DNA of 64,000 nucleotides, from positions 252,188 to 316,187 of the forward strand of contig JAMWFC010000065.1 in assembly GCA_027475525.1 (NCBI GenBank), given 5' to 3'. The position numbers and the translations under genes were made by a program. Below, piece by piece: positions 22,680 to 34,253 of this stretch. The notes under the pieces were generated by a model. It saw nothing but the letters and a program-made list of their open reading frames with translations. It had not been told where the DNA came from and did no database searches. Within the stretch, counting starts at the first letter, position 1. Each line of letters opens with the position of its first letter. The stretch comes from Macrolepiota albuminosa. Lineage: Eukaryota; Basidiomycota; Agaricomycetes; Agaricales; Agaricaceae.

Positions 22680-24349
22680 TCAAACACCCTCAGCGATGAG
22701 GCGCTCCGGCGCTTCCACGTATCCCCTCCAACACTCCACAAATGCCGCCAACTCAGCACCCTCAACAACTCTATGGTCCGCGCTCCAGCTCACCCCAAGT
22801 TTCAGCCTCCTCTCGCCACCACCTAGTTCTCCTCGCTTCCCATCGACGTCCCACACCCATTTAGCACGACCAAGCGCGACGATCGCCACGCCCCCTCCAG
22901 GAACGAGCACAGGCGATGCGTATTCTCCTGCGCCGACTGCACCGACATTCGATACGGTAATCGTGCCCCCACGACGAGGCATATCTGCTGGAGTGAGTCC
23001 ACATGGTACCTGTCGTCCTCGATGTGCAAAGGCCTGTATGGAGGAAGCAAGAGTGTATATGGAATGTGTATCGGCCTGTACGAGGGTCGGAGTGTAAAGA
23101 CCTGTTGGCGTGGACAAGGCAATGTTGATGTCAGCATGAGGCCGGACAGTGAGCGTCGGCTTTGAGGCAGTAGATTCGGTTGCGGGAGTTATTGATGCTC
23201 TGAAAAGAGGCCATTCGAGCATCGCTTTGGAAAGTGTCTTGAGGAGGATCGGGAGATATGTTAGGCGTTTGTAACGATGTTCGTCAGGTATCTCAGGACG
23301 AGAAGGAGCAGGTAATATAGATAACGGATCAATAGCGGCAGACGCGGTTCTCGGTGGGGAAGCTAAATAATGAGGCGGAATGTGTGCATTGAGGATAGGG
23401 AGAAGATTGTGCAGGGCTGTTATGTCGAATGAAGTGGAATATCTGCAGAAGGATCAGCTAGGAGATCGCCTTGAGCTACGAAATTTCTCACCCAAAATGG
23501 GGTATTTCAAGGCTCTAAAGGAGAATTAATGAATGAGTTACATGTTGAGCGTGCACTCACCTTGACCATCGCTTTCCACATTCCATACCTCGTCCTACCA
23601 AGCTCTACTACGACATCCTCACCTGCCTGGACATTCTGAGCCTGAGGCTCGGAAGCCCGTGCTAAAAACGCGTCAACATCGCGTTTCTCGATACGTCCGC
23701 CCTTTCCAGAACCAGGTACTAATTGAACGAGGTCGACACCATTCTGACGCGCATAGTGACGAACGGATGGAGGAGCGAGGACAGAGTCTGCAGTAGCTGA
23801 GCCTCGTGAAGGCGTAGAATTTGGATCCAAAGGGTGAGGTTTGCGGGAAGACTCCACCTTCAGAGGTGTAGGCTGTTCTGCATGTGGTGGTATCGAATTC
23901 ATTGCCTGTTCATCGCGAACAGGCGCGGGAGAACTAGGTTTCAGCTCGTTCGAGGTAGTATCCTCCTCCTCTACTTCAATCAAACACAGTCCAGCTCCAA
24001 CTTTGGCAACGTCCCCCTCTTGCGCGAGAAGCTCCTTTACCACACCATCATATGGACTAGTAATTTCCACGCTGGCCTTGTCGCTCTGAACCTCACACAG
24101 GGGGTCAAAAGCTTGGATTGTCGCAGATGGCGCTACTGACCTAGTTTCATAGTATCATGAATGCCAGATATTGGGACCGGCCGGAGCTTCGAGTACGTAC
24201 CACTTAATAATCTCACACTCTGTGATACCCTCGCCAATATCTGCGAGATTGAACTTGCGGACGACCTTACGTGTTGCCCAAAACACGGCACTGGAATGGA
24301 AATAGGCGCGTCGAATGGTATCAGGGCGCCTAAGGAGGCGCAACAGCAT
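22680..24349 (-). CDS. Branched-chain 2-oxoacid dehydrogenase E2 (lipoamide acyltransferase), mitochondrial
   Basis: Core E2 subunit that transfers acyl groups from lipoate to CoA in valine, leucine and isoleucine breakdown. Exons (- strand) 24349-24201, 24140-23561, 23514-23492 (23 bp) and 23442-22680 join in phase to 504 aa. The first ~35 residues are Arg-rich and lack acids, a likely mitochondrial presequence. The lipoyl domain starts [18 protein letters not shown]; the lipoylated Lys is residue 71 in [12 protein letters not shown] Pro/Ser linker follows, then the E3/E1-binding domain ([16 protein letters not shown], ~172-210) and the acyltransferase domain ([22 protein letters not shown]). 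The active-site motif reads [11 protein letters not shown], with His474 kept but Glu478 where family members normally have Asp. [20 protein letters not shown] favours the branched-chain type over pyruvate E2. It lies 221 bp downstream of the next gene on the same strand. Confidence 0.9.
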
Positions 24350-24570
24350 GGTGGTTGGTGACTGAGAGGAAACCAGTGTTTAGGGTTAGGTTTCCAGTGA
24401 CATCCCTTCAGATGATCCGTGCTATCGAAGGCACAAATTCTTATTATGATTGTAAATCATTCCAAAGCAGACAATGAGTCCCAGTATCAAGGCTAGGCGA
24501 CAGAACGAGTCCGCACAATCACACACAAGTCATCTGCACTGTATTCCTTGACAGCTCCTAAAATCAAACA

Positions 24571-26293
24571 TCAAAATCCTCTCTCCAGAATATCACCCTC
24601 GGCCTCGGCCTCCCCAAACACACTCGTCTTCCTAACCTCAAACCCTTCAATATCGCCCTCCCTCGCCTCCTCCGCATAGATCCCTGGCTCCTCCCTCTTC
24701 AAGAACTCCACAATATGCCTATTCATGGCCTCGAACTCAAGTAAAAACCCATCATGTCCATCCACTGAATCAAGCAGGACGAGACTCGCGCCGGGGATAT
24801 AAGCCGCGATCAGCCTTTGTTCCGCGGGAACGAACAAGTTGTCTGAGGCGACGCCTATCACCAGCGCGCGGGGAGGGAGGCGAGCGAGGGCGTAGCGCGT
24901 GTCGAGGTCCGCCTGGAGCTCGAGGTCCATGTCCATGGAGGACGAGGTATTGGAGGCACAGTCGCACTCGGACGAGGAGTATGAGGAGGGTGCGGGTGAG
25001 ACGGGACGCACGCAGACGCAGGAGGCGGGAGGGGCAGGTCGCCCGCGAGAGATGTCGTGCGTGTCCATTTTATGTGTGATGTGGATAAAGCAGTTTGCGT
25101 CGAACCGCGCAAGGAATTTTTGGCCCTGATAGCGCAGGTATGATTGTGCACAGAATACGGACGTGGGTGGGCTGGATTGATGTGTGTGTGAGACGGGCGT
25201 TGGTGCGGGTGCGGTCGGGGATGGGGATAAAGATTCTGTTGGGTAGGGATTAGACGAGATCGGAGAGGCATCTGCAGGCGTGAGTGTCAGCGAGACAATT
25301 GAGGTGCTATCAGTGGAAGCAGGTGGGTGTACTGAAGGAGACGGCGGGGGAGTCAGCGTCTCCACACCCTGCTCATTATTCTCCTGTTTGACTTTTTCGA
25401 CTTTTTGAACCTTGTTCGGCATCGGCTGCAGCACCTTCTGCATCTGCTTCCTGCGCCCAAACTTGAGCTCAAAACTCGCCCGCGCTCTGTACGTCAGCAT
25501 AGCACACACCCGTGCTGCTGCGAGGCCTGCTCTTGGCTGTTCGTCGTACCAACCGTCGTTGAAAGCAGGATCGGCGCACAGTGCTTGTCGTTGTGCCTCG
25601 CTCCAGGCGATGCACCATGCAGAATGTGAAGCGGACGTTGCGAGTGGCACGATATGCCGCACATAACCTGGGTGCGTGCATAGTGGCCACTCAAGGACGT
25701 GCATGCCGCCCATGGAGCCGCCGATTACCGCCGCAATGGAAGTGACACCTAGGTAATCAAGTACGATTTTGTGTATCCTAGAGCAGACAGGAGTCAGTAA
25801 GATTCATCGAGTGTAAAAGAAGTAACATTCACCTAACGTCGTCACGGATAGTAGTCGGTGGAAATTCTGGTCCATAAGGATGGCCAGTTTCAGGATTCAA
25901 AGTGAGAGAAGACGCTGAACCGTATGGAGAGCCGAGGACATTGAGACAGATGATAAAGAAGAGCGCTGGATCGAACGCCTTCCCTCTTCCCATCATTGGC
26001 CCCCACCTATGATTCAGTCAAGGTCGGGGTCATCTGCGTACGTAGACCGAGCAAGGAAGGACTTACCAATCCTGCACGTCAGCACTTCCAGTGAGCGCAT
26101 GACAAATGACCATAACATTATCCCTCGCAGCGTTAAGTCGACCCCACGTCTTGTACGCAACGGGTGCATTTCTAAGCACGGCACCGCACTCGAGTGTAAA
26201 AGAGGATACGACGTGAATATCCTGTTCAATGAGCTCGTACAGTGGTTTCCAATACGGTGTTTTGGTCCTGGTAGTAATAGAACGGGAAGACAT
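24571..26293 (-). CDS. MET2: Homoserine O-acetyltransferase
   Basis: Acetylates homoserine with acetyl-CoA, a committing step of methionine synthesis; alpha/beta-hydrolase fold. Exons 26293-26067, 26006-25833 and 25777-24571 join in phase to 535 aa. Seen: YKTWGRLN, VICHALTGSADVQDWW, the nucleophile elbow VIGGSMGGMHVLEW (Ser155), the acid in IGVASDNLF (Asp446) and the His in VDGHDGFLLE (His475), so the triad is complete. FIICLNVLGSPYGS and YRARASFELKFGRR are further family signatures. Two insertions of low complexity (about residues 245-340, Pro/Ser/Thr-rich, and 375-423, Ser/Cys-rich) interrupt the lid and make it longer than bacterial enzymes. Fungal Met2 proteins often carry such inserts. 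Homoserine O-succinyltransferase of the same fold is the alternative, less likely in fungi. Confidence 0.92.
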
Positions 26294-27535
26294 CCTCGAA
26301 GGCTTATGACGAGGACAGACACCCCACTAGTCAACGTTCTAATAGTAGACAACCCCTGCCTGAGAATTGAGCACGAGTCACTCTATTCTGGAGCATATTT
26401 ATACAAAGGGAGCAATAGATCGTGAGCTTGAAGTACTTGATAGGAGCATTACTGCTGAAAGGGGATATCGCTGTATTAATTTTAGATAGACGCATCGTAT
26501 CGCTGGTGTCAGGCTTGCACGCCGTCCGGGTAAAAACGGTATATAGCTGTAGGCTAGTCTGTTGAAGGCTTCGGGTGGCACGTAACGGAGCTTTTCAAGG
26601 CCATTAACTTGCCATGTGTAATAGGTGTTTAGTGTAACAGCAGGCTATGAATAGATTTGTCAGGCTGAGGACCACACGGCCTGGAGGTCCTCGGATTCAA
26701 TAAGTGATTAGGCTAGAGGGAAACAGGAACTGCATACCTGGAAGTCCCCGGATTCAATAAGTGGAGAATGCGAGGATATCATGATATAGAGAGCGAACAT
26801 CGTCTGGCACATGAGTATCCAATGTGACCGGTTGTGGGACTCATGAAACCCGTAATGTCAACATTTGCTGATATTGCATGGGATTGAACGTTGAACATCT
26901 ATGATATGATCAATAGTTGACTTCCTTTTCCAACACGAAACACCAGTCTGGATTGCCGCTGTGTTCCATGAGTTTTAGGGTAGGTTTAAGAATGTGATAA
27001 AGCCTGGGATATGTCAGGCACATAAACAAACAGTCATGGATGCATAGGATACAAGAAACAACATTCAGAAGATGTGATAAATGTAGGTAGAAGTTTGAAA
27101 CTCACAATAACCATGCGGAGGTGACTTAAATCAACGGGACTCACGGTTATGGTGTGTATAGTGACATTGCTCAAGTCGTGCTGAGCTTCCAGAAGCCTCG
27201 CTAATTTGCATGGCACTTGGTGCTACAGAGGTGAAGGTCAGAGGGAGGATCATCTCGATTAGTTCTCTTGACCCTGACCGCGTGAAATTAGAAGGCTGTT
27301 TTTGTTACAATTTATGTTAATTATATAATACTTAGCAAAGATATTTTGCTAAGCCAAACGGACCTTCGATTCAGCTTGTACGCTAGTCTTCATCTCATTC
27401 AGTATGCAATATAGATTATTCAACAAGACACTATGACTCAGAAAGGTAGTTGAATTGGAATGGTTCCGCGGGCTTGAAATATTTTCGGACCAATCACAAA
27501 GCCGAGGTTAGCTTATCTGGGGCCTTCGCGTAAGT
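26294..27535. other. Divergent intergenic region
   Basis: Separates the homoserine acetyltransferase (-) from the dehydrogenase (+) and should hold both promoters. No coding sequence is recognised. A ~25-base word (CCTGGAGGTCCTCGGATTCA) recurs imperfectly about 59 bases apart at ~26684 and ~26743. Confidence 0.4.
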
Positions 27536-28653
27536 ATGTATGGTTACTTTCTGACCTCGTACTCTCCGATGGCCTCTGGAATAAGTCGACAGGGCCTCGC
27601 CATTCTCGCCCTTGCACCCATAGTTCTCACTCTCCGACGTCTCTACCTGCGGTCACTGACTCGGCGGACCCTCAAGGTCCTTAAAAATGAGGAACGTGTC
27701 CTCGTTCTCGGTGCATCCAGTGGAGTTGGAGAAAGCATCGCAAAACAGTATGCGGAACGTGGGGCGTGCGTATGTGTAGTCGGTCGGCGAGCGGACAAGG
27801 TTGCAGCAGTCGCAGAGGAATGTAGGGCCCTTAGCTGCACAAAACCGCCATCGCGGATACTTGGTGTCGTCGCTGATTTTGCGAATGTTGAAGATATGGT
27901 GAAGCTGCGACAGACCATACAGAAGGGTATATTTTCTTTCTGACCTTCTCCCTTTTTTGGTGACCTGGTGTTGCAGAATGGCAGGGCGTAGACACACTGA
28001 TTGTCACGGCCGGCGTGTCGGCTCTCCAACCCCTCATGGCTGTCGCCGGAGTTGAAGCGAACTCCGATGGAACCTCATTCACACCTTCACAGGCCTCAAT
28101 CGATGGAATAAAACGCGCTTTAGACATTTCCGCTGCCGCAACACGCGGAAACTACACTGGTCCCCTCATTGCTGCTCTTACTTTCGTACGTGACGCCACA
28201 AATCCGATCATCCCTTGTTCCTCAATAAACCAACAGATCCCCCTCCTCATCTCCTCCTCCCCCTCCCCCTCGATCCTTATCGTCTCCTCTCTCGGAGCCG
28301 TCATCCCCCCACCAACACGTACTCTCTACGCCTCGACAAAAGCCGCGTCACTCGTACTCTACCAAGCCCTCTCGATTGAACACCCCTCTATCGCATTCAC
28401 CTGCGTCCTACCATCCACCATCGAGGGTGACTTCCGCGCGTCGGCCGTCGATGCTGGCCGTGTGCGTGAATCAGATCCGAACAAGTCTGGCTTGAAGCGT
28501 GCGGATGTAGCGAGGAGATGTATCGAGGCTGTGGATGCGGGGGAGAGGACGGTGTTCATGCCGTCGACGATGAGGGTGGGCCATTTATTGTATTGGTTGT
28601 GGCCGGCGTTTGTCGAGTGGCGGGCGCGGGTTAAATACAATTTTGGTGTTTGA
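27536..28653 (+). CDS. Short-chain dehydrogenase/reductase, membrane-anchored (DHRS7/11-beta-HSD-like)
   Basis: An NAD(P)-dependent oxidoreductase of the classical SDR fold. Exons 27536-27926, 27977-28185 and 28237-28653 join in phase to 338 aa. A hydrophobic N-terminal segment (LAILALAPIVLTL, ~residues 21-33) followed by Arg residues suggests an ER-type membrane anchor. Cofactor motif GASSGVG is at 59-65, VVGRR nearby sets NADP preference, and ILIVSSLGAV is followed by YASTK, so catalytic Ser (217 or 218), Tyr231 and Lys235 are present. An in-frame ATG at 27569 could be the true start. The C-terminus (LLYWLWPAFVEWRAR) is hydrophobic. 3-ketodihydrosphingosine reductase is a possible alternative; substrate is unknown. 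Confidence 0.85.
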
Positions 28654-28724
28654 ATGGTTAGTGAGATGCTGGTTATATTTTGGCTACGTACGATGAGGAT
28701 TTACACATGTGGACTAAATAACAA

Positions 28725-28807
28725 GCATTAATGGGGTAGTGGTAACCTGGGTCGTTGCCATCTTTCTAACGTTCGACCCGCCGGGGGTTCGATTCCCCCT
28801 TAATGCA
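28725..28807 (+). tRNA. tRNA-Gly (anticodon GCC) with a ~12-nt intron
   Basis: The acceptor stem GCATTAA pairs with TTAATGC, with discriminator A at 28807. The D stem GGGT/ACCT, anticodon stem GGTCG/CGACC and T arm GGGGG-TTCGATT-CCCCC all pair. The anticodon loop reads TT-GCC-A, followed by about 12 extra bases (TCTTTCTAACGT) before the last loop base, the standard position of a nuclear tRNA intron. Internal box B GGTTCGATTCC is present and a T-run (CTTTTTTC) about 15 bases downstream can end Pol III transcription. Confidence 0.9.
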
Positions 28808-29886
28808 TTTGACTTCGAACGCCGCTTTTTTCTACTACTGTTGGTGGAAAAATTTCGTCAAACTAATGAATAAACAATAATTCAGGGTTGATTAGTAGTA
28901 AGTTATTAAAATGATGTCGCAAGATGCATGACCTGACTTTGATCCTAATCTCAAACAATGTATCCGACACACATTGTGCTCATCTACAAGTTGCCTTAAA
29001 AGTCAGCATAAAGACAAAAAACTGCAATCAACCATAAAGATGGGTACAAGAATAATAAATGAATGAGAACAGTCAGCTGCCATGTAGAGTATCAATAGCA
29101 ATATCTTGAATGAATTGAATAAGTTACCAGTGCATCTGCAATGCAGGCAGAGCTGCAGGCAGGGAGTTGCTAATTGATGACCAGGGAGTGGTATTTGAAA
29201 GGGTCAATAGAGTAACCCCTGTTGACAACATGAAGCCGCAGTATATGTTACAGACTGGCAAGACAGCCATGAGGTGGAGATGGTGAGGTTTTTATGAGAG
29301 GTTCTCAGAGATGGAGAAACATAGTGGTAGTCCACAATATATAGAGATGGAGATATTTCCTGCCCATAGCCACAAGCCCCCTCAGAACATGCAGAGTTTC
29401 AACTAAGTTTTTAGTGGGTATTGACTAGTCTAGTGCTCCAGGATGTGTTTCAGGGCTCAAGATAGTGAAAAGAAAAAAGCCTAGAGTTGATAGGCCTGGT
29501 ACAGGGCTGGGGGGGTGAATGGAGAGAATAGAAGTACTAAGGTCAAGTTGAGAACTGGGGGTTCTAAGATGAGACCAGGGTCAAACAAAACAATTTAGAG
29601 TCTGAAGTGCATACCAATCCTAAATATGTGTGCCAGTCAGGAGCATGTGCCAGTCAGAAATCCATAAGGGCACACAAAGAGAAGAAACACAATCAAAGTT
29701 TAGCAATATTGAGACTAAAGACTACAAGGTGGTAATTATGAGCTATGAATACTGTGGGTGCATACTCTAGCAATCTGAGGGGTTTTTGAGATGTCTACAA
29801 TGATTTTTTTAAAAACTCTATAAGTGGCAGCAGAATGGGAAATTGACTGTATATAGAGGGTAATATCTGCAGGATGTGTGATCAGC
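28808..29886. other. No gene recognised
   Basis: Mixed sequence without a convincing reading frame, between the tRNA and the first elements of the nested transposon block. Confidence 0.35.
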
Positions 29887-29990
29887 TGTCAGGGAACTCC
29901 TCATTTCTTCCTTCTTTCACTCCTTATCTCTTCACTCTCCTTTCATTCATTCTCTTATTTTTTCTGACATCATTTCATTTTACTGTTTCT
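29887..29990 (+). mobile_element. Truncated LTR fragment (TGTCAG family)
   Basis: Starts TGTCAGGGAACTCCTCATTT and follows the family through TTTTACTGTTTCTT, then departs from it. About 100 bases remain. The next 450 bases match nothing else in the window. Confidence 0.7.
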
Positions 29991-30443
29991 TGTAATCCTA
30001 CGATTATGACCACTCAGTATTTAGTTGTGTTTGTTAGTGCCTATTTTGGGGGGTTATTGATCCCACCAAAATACAGTGGTGACCAATCTCTCTTTTGTTT
30101 TTTTACCATTGTTCTCTACGTGCATGTATCTACATTTTTCTTGACTGTTAAATACAGCGAGATTCTATTGTCTGTTTGGTGCTAGTTTAAATATGGATGA
30201 TGTCCTACACTTTTTTGACAATATCCAACCTCCTGCTGTTGTCCTTTTTTCAAGTTGCATCAGTAACATATGGCAGGTTCTAGTTGAGTATTCCACCTTG
30301 AGTTGCAGACAGCAAATATCCTGTAGATTGTATGGGTATTTGCTCTAGTTTTTTGATGCATATATTAGAGGGTCTTCTGGATACAGGAACATCACATCGA
30401 TTTACTTCCCAAACTGCCTTGAATATCTTTCACTTCTGTTCCA

Positions 30444-33400
30444 TTGGCAACGTGCTGGAGTGCATGCAATAGGACCAAAAACACTTCTCAGTCCACCGTC
30501 AACAATTCATTTAGCAGACTGGCCAAAACTGTCAATTCTCTTCCTTCACAAAAGCAGAACCCACTCTCTGATAGTTCTTTTTCTTCAACATATGCTCCAA
30601 TAACCAATTGCCCAAAGATGACATCTGTTGCAGAACTGAGACCTAAACAGGCCACTATCAAGAATTGTTATACCAAGCCTCCAATTTTGACAAAAGGAGA
30701 TTTGACACCTGAAATTGCTAAAGACTATGAAACAGCATGCCAGGATTTTTTTGACACAAAAGGCATTGAAGAGGCTGATCAGGTTTGACATCTCTTGGTC
30801 AGTATTAAGGATTACCATATGTGCGATTGGATCTCTGGGCAATGCAACCATATTATTCAGATGTCTTTTGATGAATTTATGAAGGAAATCTGTTCAAATT
30901 ATCTGCCTCCTAACTGGGAACTGTGCATCCATATCCACATATTATCTGTGAATTTCAACCACAAGAAGCAGATCTTCTGGGATTTTGCATCATATATTCA
31001 AAAGCAGAATTCACTGTTGCTAGAAACCCCATTTCATTTTGATCTCGCCTGCCTACATGCTCAAATTGAAGCAAAACTGGACTCCGCACTTTCTATCATG
31101 TACTTTAAATGAAATCTAGATGCCACCACAGACTTTCATACTTGGTTGAATAGTATCTGGCTCATTGATAAAATGTGCCATCAATTGGAGAAGCAGGCAA
31201 GAGAGATTGCCGACAAAGTTTTCCATCAATCCAAGAAGCCTCTGACAACTGCAAATAAACCAAATACTCCATCGAATATGAATGTTTCTGCTGCGCAGAA
31301 GGGAGTAAGGTTACCTCCTTTGACTGATGAAGAGAGGTGCCCCTTACAAGAGAATAGCAGTTGTTACTGTTGCTGCTGCCCTTTCATATCTTGTCAGATG
31401 AGTAATTGTACCAAATCTTTCCCGGACCTGGCTAAATATCAACCTTGGACTAAAGCATGCATAGATGCTCTCAAGGCATTGAGAACATGTGCAATGAGAC
31501 CTATAGCTGCCACAATCCCTTATACTGCCACTACATCTACAGTTACTATTGCTGCTGTCTTGCTGACTTCTCCATTGGGAGAAGCTCACATTGAGGACAC
31601 TGTCTCAGATAGTGATTCTGATGTGAGTGATGTTCCTGTCTTAGTATCCCACCTTGTATGGAACAGTTCAATTATGGGGTCAAAAGTTGAAGATTTGGTC
31701 ACTGTTCCGATGTTATTAGATAATGGCTCACATTTTGTTCTGATTGACACAGATTTAGTTCTCTGACTCAGGTTGCAAAAACGTTGCTTGAAAGAACTGC
31801 TTATGGTTTCTGTTGCATTATCAAACTCAGCAAAGAAAGTCTCTACTATATTATCCAAATATTGTAAATTGTCTACAACATTGCTTGACAAAGCTTGGAT
31901 GTCTAATACTGTACACACTATTGTAGCTCCAAATTTGTGCTATTCTGTAATTTTTAGACATCTGTTTTTGAAAGCAAATCATATTCTAAGTGACCATGAT
32001 AAAGATAGTGTCATAGATAAACAGGCAATATATAATTTAGTCAATCCAGTACTGCAAAAGAAAAAGCTGACTCAACAATTTATATCTTTGAAAAAAAGGT
32101 TAAGAGAAACATTGAATTGTCAGAAGGAAATGATGAAAGAATTGAAAACCTTGTGTGCTTTGCATTTGGAAAAATTGGAATGGCTAGGCTTATTTGAAAA
32201 GGTGGCTAAAGTGAATGTTGTTGCTGCTGTCCGTATGCAAATTGAGGAGTTGGCAGCAGAACAAATGCTTGCAAAGTTTGACAAAAATGTGAAACATGAA
32301 TTTAAAGATGTTTTCAAACTGGTTATGAATGTTAAAGACCTTTCACAGGACATGCTGGCAAAAATTTAGTTGAAGAAGGCTGATCATGCAATTAAAACAA
32401 GAACATATCAGTGTCCACATAAATATTGAGAAGCGTAGAAGATATTAATTGACAAACATCTTGACATTGGTTGCATTCAACCATCAGCATCTCAGTTTGT
32501 GTTGCCTGCCTTTCTAATCCCAAAAGCAGACCCTACTGCACTACCTTGTTGGGTTAACAATTACCAGGCTCTCAATGCTGCAAGGATCTCAGACAACTAT
32601 CCCATTCCAAGAGTAGAGGATATACTGCATGACTGTGCAAAAGAGAAATTCTTTGCTGTGTTGGATTTGACAAATGCATTTTTCCAAACAAGGATGCATC
32701 CCAACCATGTGCCGTTGACAGCCGTTTTGACTTCATTTGGGCTATACAAGTGGTTGGTGATGCCGATGCGTCTTTGTCAGGGAACTCCTCATTTCTTCCT
32801 TTTCTCACTCCTTATCTCTTCACTCTCTCTCTTATTCTTCTGACATTATTTCATTTTACTATTTCTATTCTTTCAACACTATTTGTTAGTACTACTCTCA
32901 GCCTTTGAGGTGCTCTGGTTCTTTAGCTACCATTCAGACAAGTGTGGGCCCTTCAGCACCGCTTCCAGACTGCTTATACAAGCCAGAGTTTGCCTCTTAT
33001 TTGTGCAATTGTTTGTGTAGGCAATTTTCAAGTTTTTAAGGTTTTGTTGTACTGTACAGTTGTTTCCCATGCTTCAGAGGCCCCAGAAGCATCCAACCTG
33101 GCATAGGGAATCCCTAGACTTGTTCTCTTTGAATCTTCCTCTGCCAGGTGAGTAGCTATCATGATATTGTCAGTATATATTCTAATACACTTTGGATCTC
33201 CCTCTGCCAGCTGTGTAACTGAGCCACAGCCTCTAGAGGTCACCCTTACAGTCTTTGCAATGCACCAGCATCATATAATGGTGGCACTTCATGAATATAT
33301 TGGGAAAATTTACCATGTATACCTGGACAATATTGTAATATGGTCTGACACATTGGAAGAGCATCGTGAAAATGTCCATAAAATTTTAGAAGCTCTATGC

Positions 33401-33658
33401 AGAGTATATATGATCGTAAATTTGAAAAAGTCACATTTGTATCAAACGAGCATTGACTTTTTTGGGCATCACATATCAGCCAACAGCATTGAGGCTGACA
33501 GTAGAAAAGTTGAGCATATTCTTGTGTGGCTGACACCGTGGTCTGCAAAGGATGTCAGGTCCTTTTTGGGACTAGTGAGGTATATTGTGGGTTTCTTGCC
33601 AAAATTGGCAGAATATATGGGAGTATTGAACACATTAACAACACAGGAATGTGAATGA
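30444..33658 (+). pseudogene. Ty3/gypsy-type retrotransposon remnant 1 (gag, protease, RT), split by a solo LTR
   Basis: Several reading frames in line read as gag-pol. 30444-31112 is capsid-like. 31146-31766 contains a degenerate CCHC-like region (LPPLTDEERCPLQENSSCYC, then FPDLAKYQPWT) and an aspartic protease core reading LLDNGSHFVLIDTDL. 31773-32369 continues the protease-RT linker. 32499-32774 and 33251-33658 encode reverse transcriptase: FLIPKADPTALP, NYPIPRVEDIL, FAVLDLTNAFFQTRMHP, then VYLDNIVIWSD and FFGHHIS. The canonical YLDD is YLDN here. The solo LTR at 32775-33250 cuts the RT between MPMRLC and NAPAS. Integrase is absent. Stops and frameshifts show it is dead. Confidence 0.85.
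32775..33250 (+). mobile_element. Solo LTR (TGTCAG..CTTACA family), copy 2
   Basis: 476 bp, TGTCAGGGAACTCCTCATTT to CACCCTTACA, flanked by the target duplication GTCTT. It sits inside the reverse transcriptase of remnant 1 and so inserted after it. Minus-strand open frames within it (for example 33028-33243) are conserved only because the LTR is repeated. Confidence 0.93.
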
Positions 33659-33696
33659 GAGTTTCCCACATGGTCATGGAAACACAAGCATGCATT

Positions 33697-34253
33697 CACT
33701 CATTGGGACAGTTTTTTGAGCATCTCTAATTTTAGTATCTAGTACTTTGTATGTTCTCCATTTGCCTTGATAACTGCTTGAATCCTTCTAGGCATGCTTT
33801 CTATTAGTCTTTGGCATACCTCTGGTGGTATTTCATCCCACTCCTTTGCAACCCTCTCCTATAATTCATGCACACCATAAGGAGGTGTTTCATACTGCCT
33901 AAGTTGCTCTTTGAGGTACTCCCAGAGATGTTCAATAGGGTTGAGATCAGGGGATTGGGCTGGCCACCAAAGGACATTAAAGTTGTTGTCCTCAAACCAC
34001 TTGTCAGCCCTCTTGGAGTTGTGTTTGGAGTCATTGTCCTGTTGAAAGTAGTGGGCACCCTCCTCCATCTCCAACTTCTCAAAGTTCTCCTTTGCTCCAT
34101 TATCTAAAATTTCACAGTACTGCTCTGCATTCATGATCTCCACCACCTCTACAAGCTTTTCTACCCTATTTCAACTCATACAGCCCCATACCATGAGATT
34201 ATTCCCTCCTCCATGCTTCATAGTAGGTGTAGTTGTTTGGTCTGAAATGTCTT
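33697..34253 (-). mobile_element. Tc1-like transposon, family A, fragment (copy 2)
   Basis: Contains the inner TIR boundary (TCATTGGGACAGTTTTTTGA at ~33703) and the C-terminal half of the transposase on the - strand. Frames at 34146-33859 include NAEQYCEILD, YFQQDNDSKHNSKRADK, WWPAQSPDLNPIEHLW. The second catalytic Asp (QQDND) and the Glu (NPIE) are both present with 34 residues between them, hence DD34E. The N-terminal half and both outer TIR ends are missing. The left edge abuts the dead gypsy frame. Confidence 0.8.

Noticed and set aside
33028..33243. Minus-strand frame that recurs at 41.0-41.5 kb and looks like a conserved protein
   Set aside because: It lies wholly inside copies of the solo LTR; the conservation is that of the LTR.
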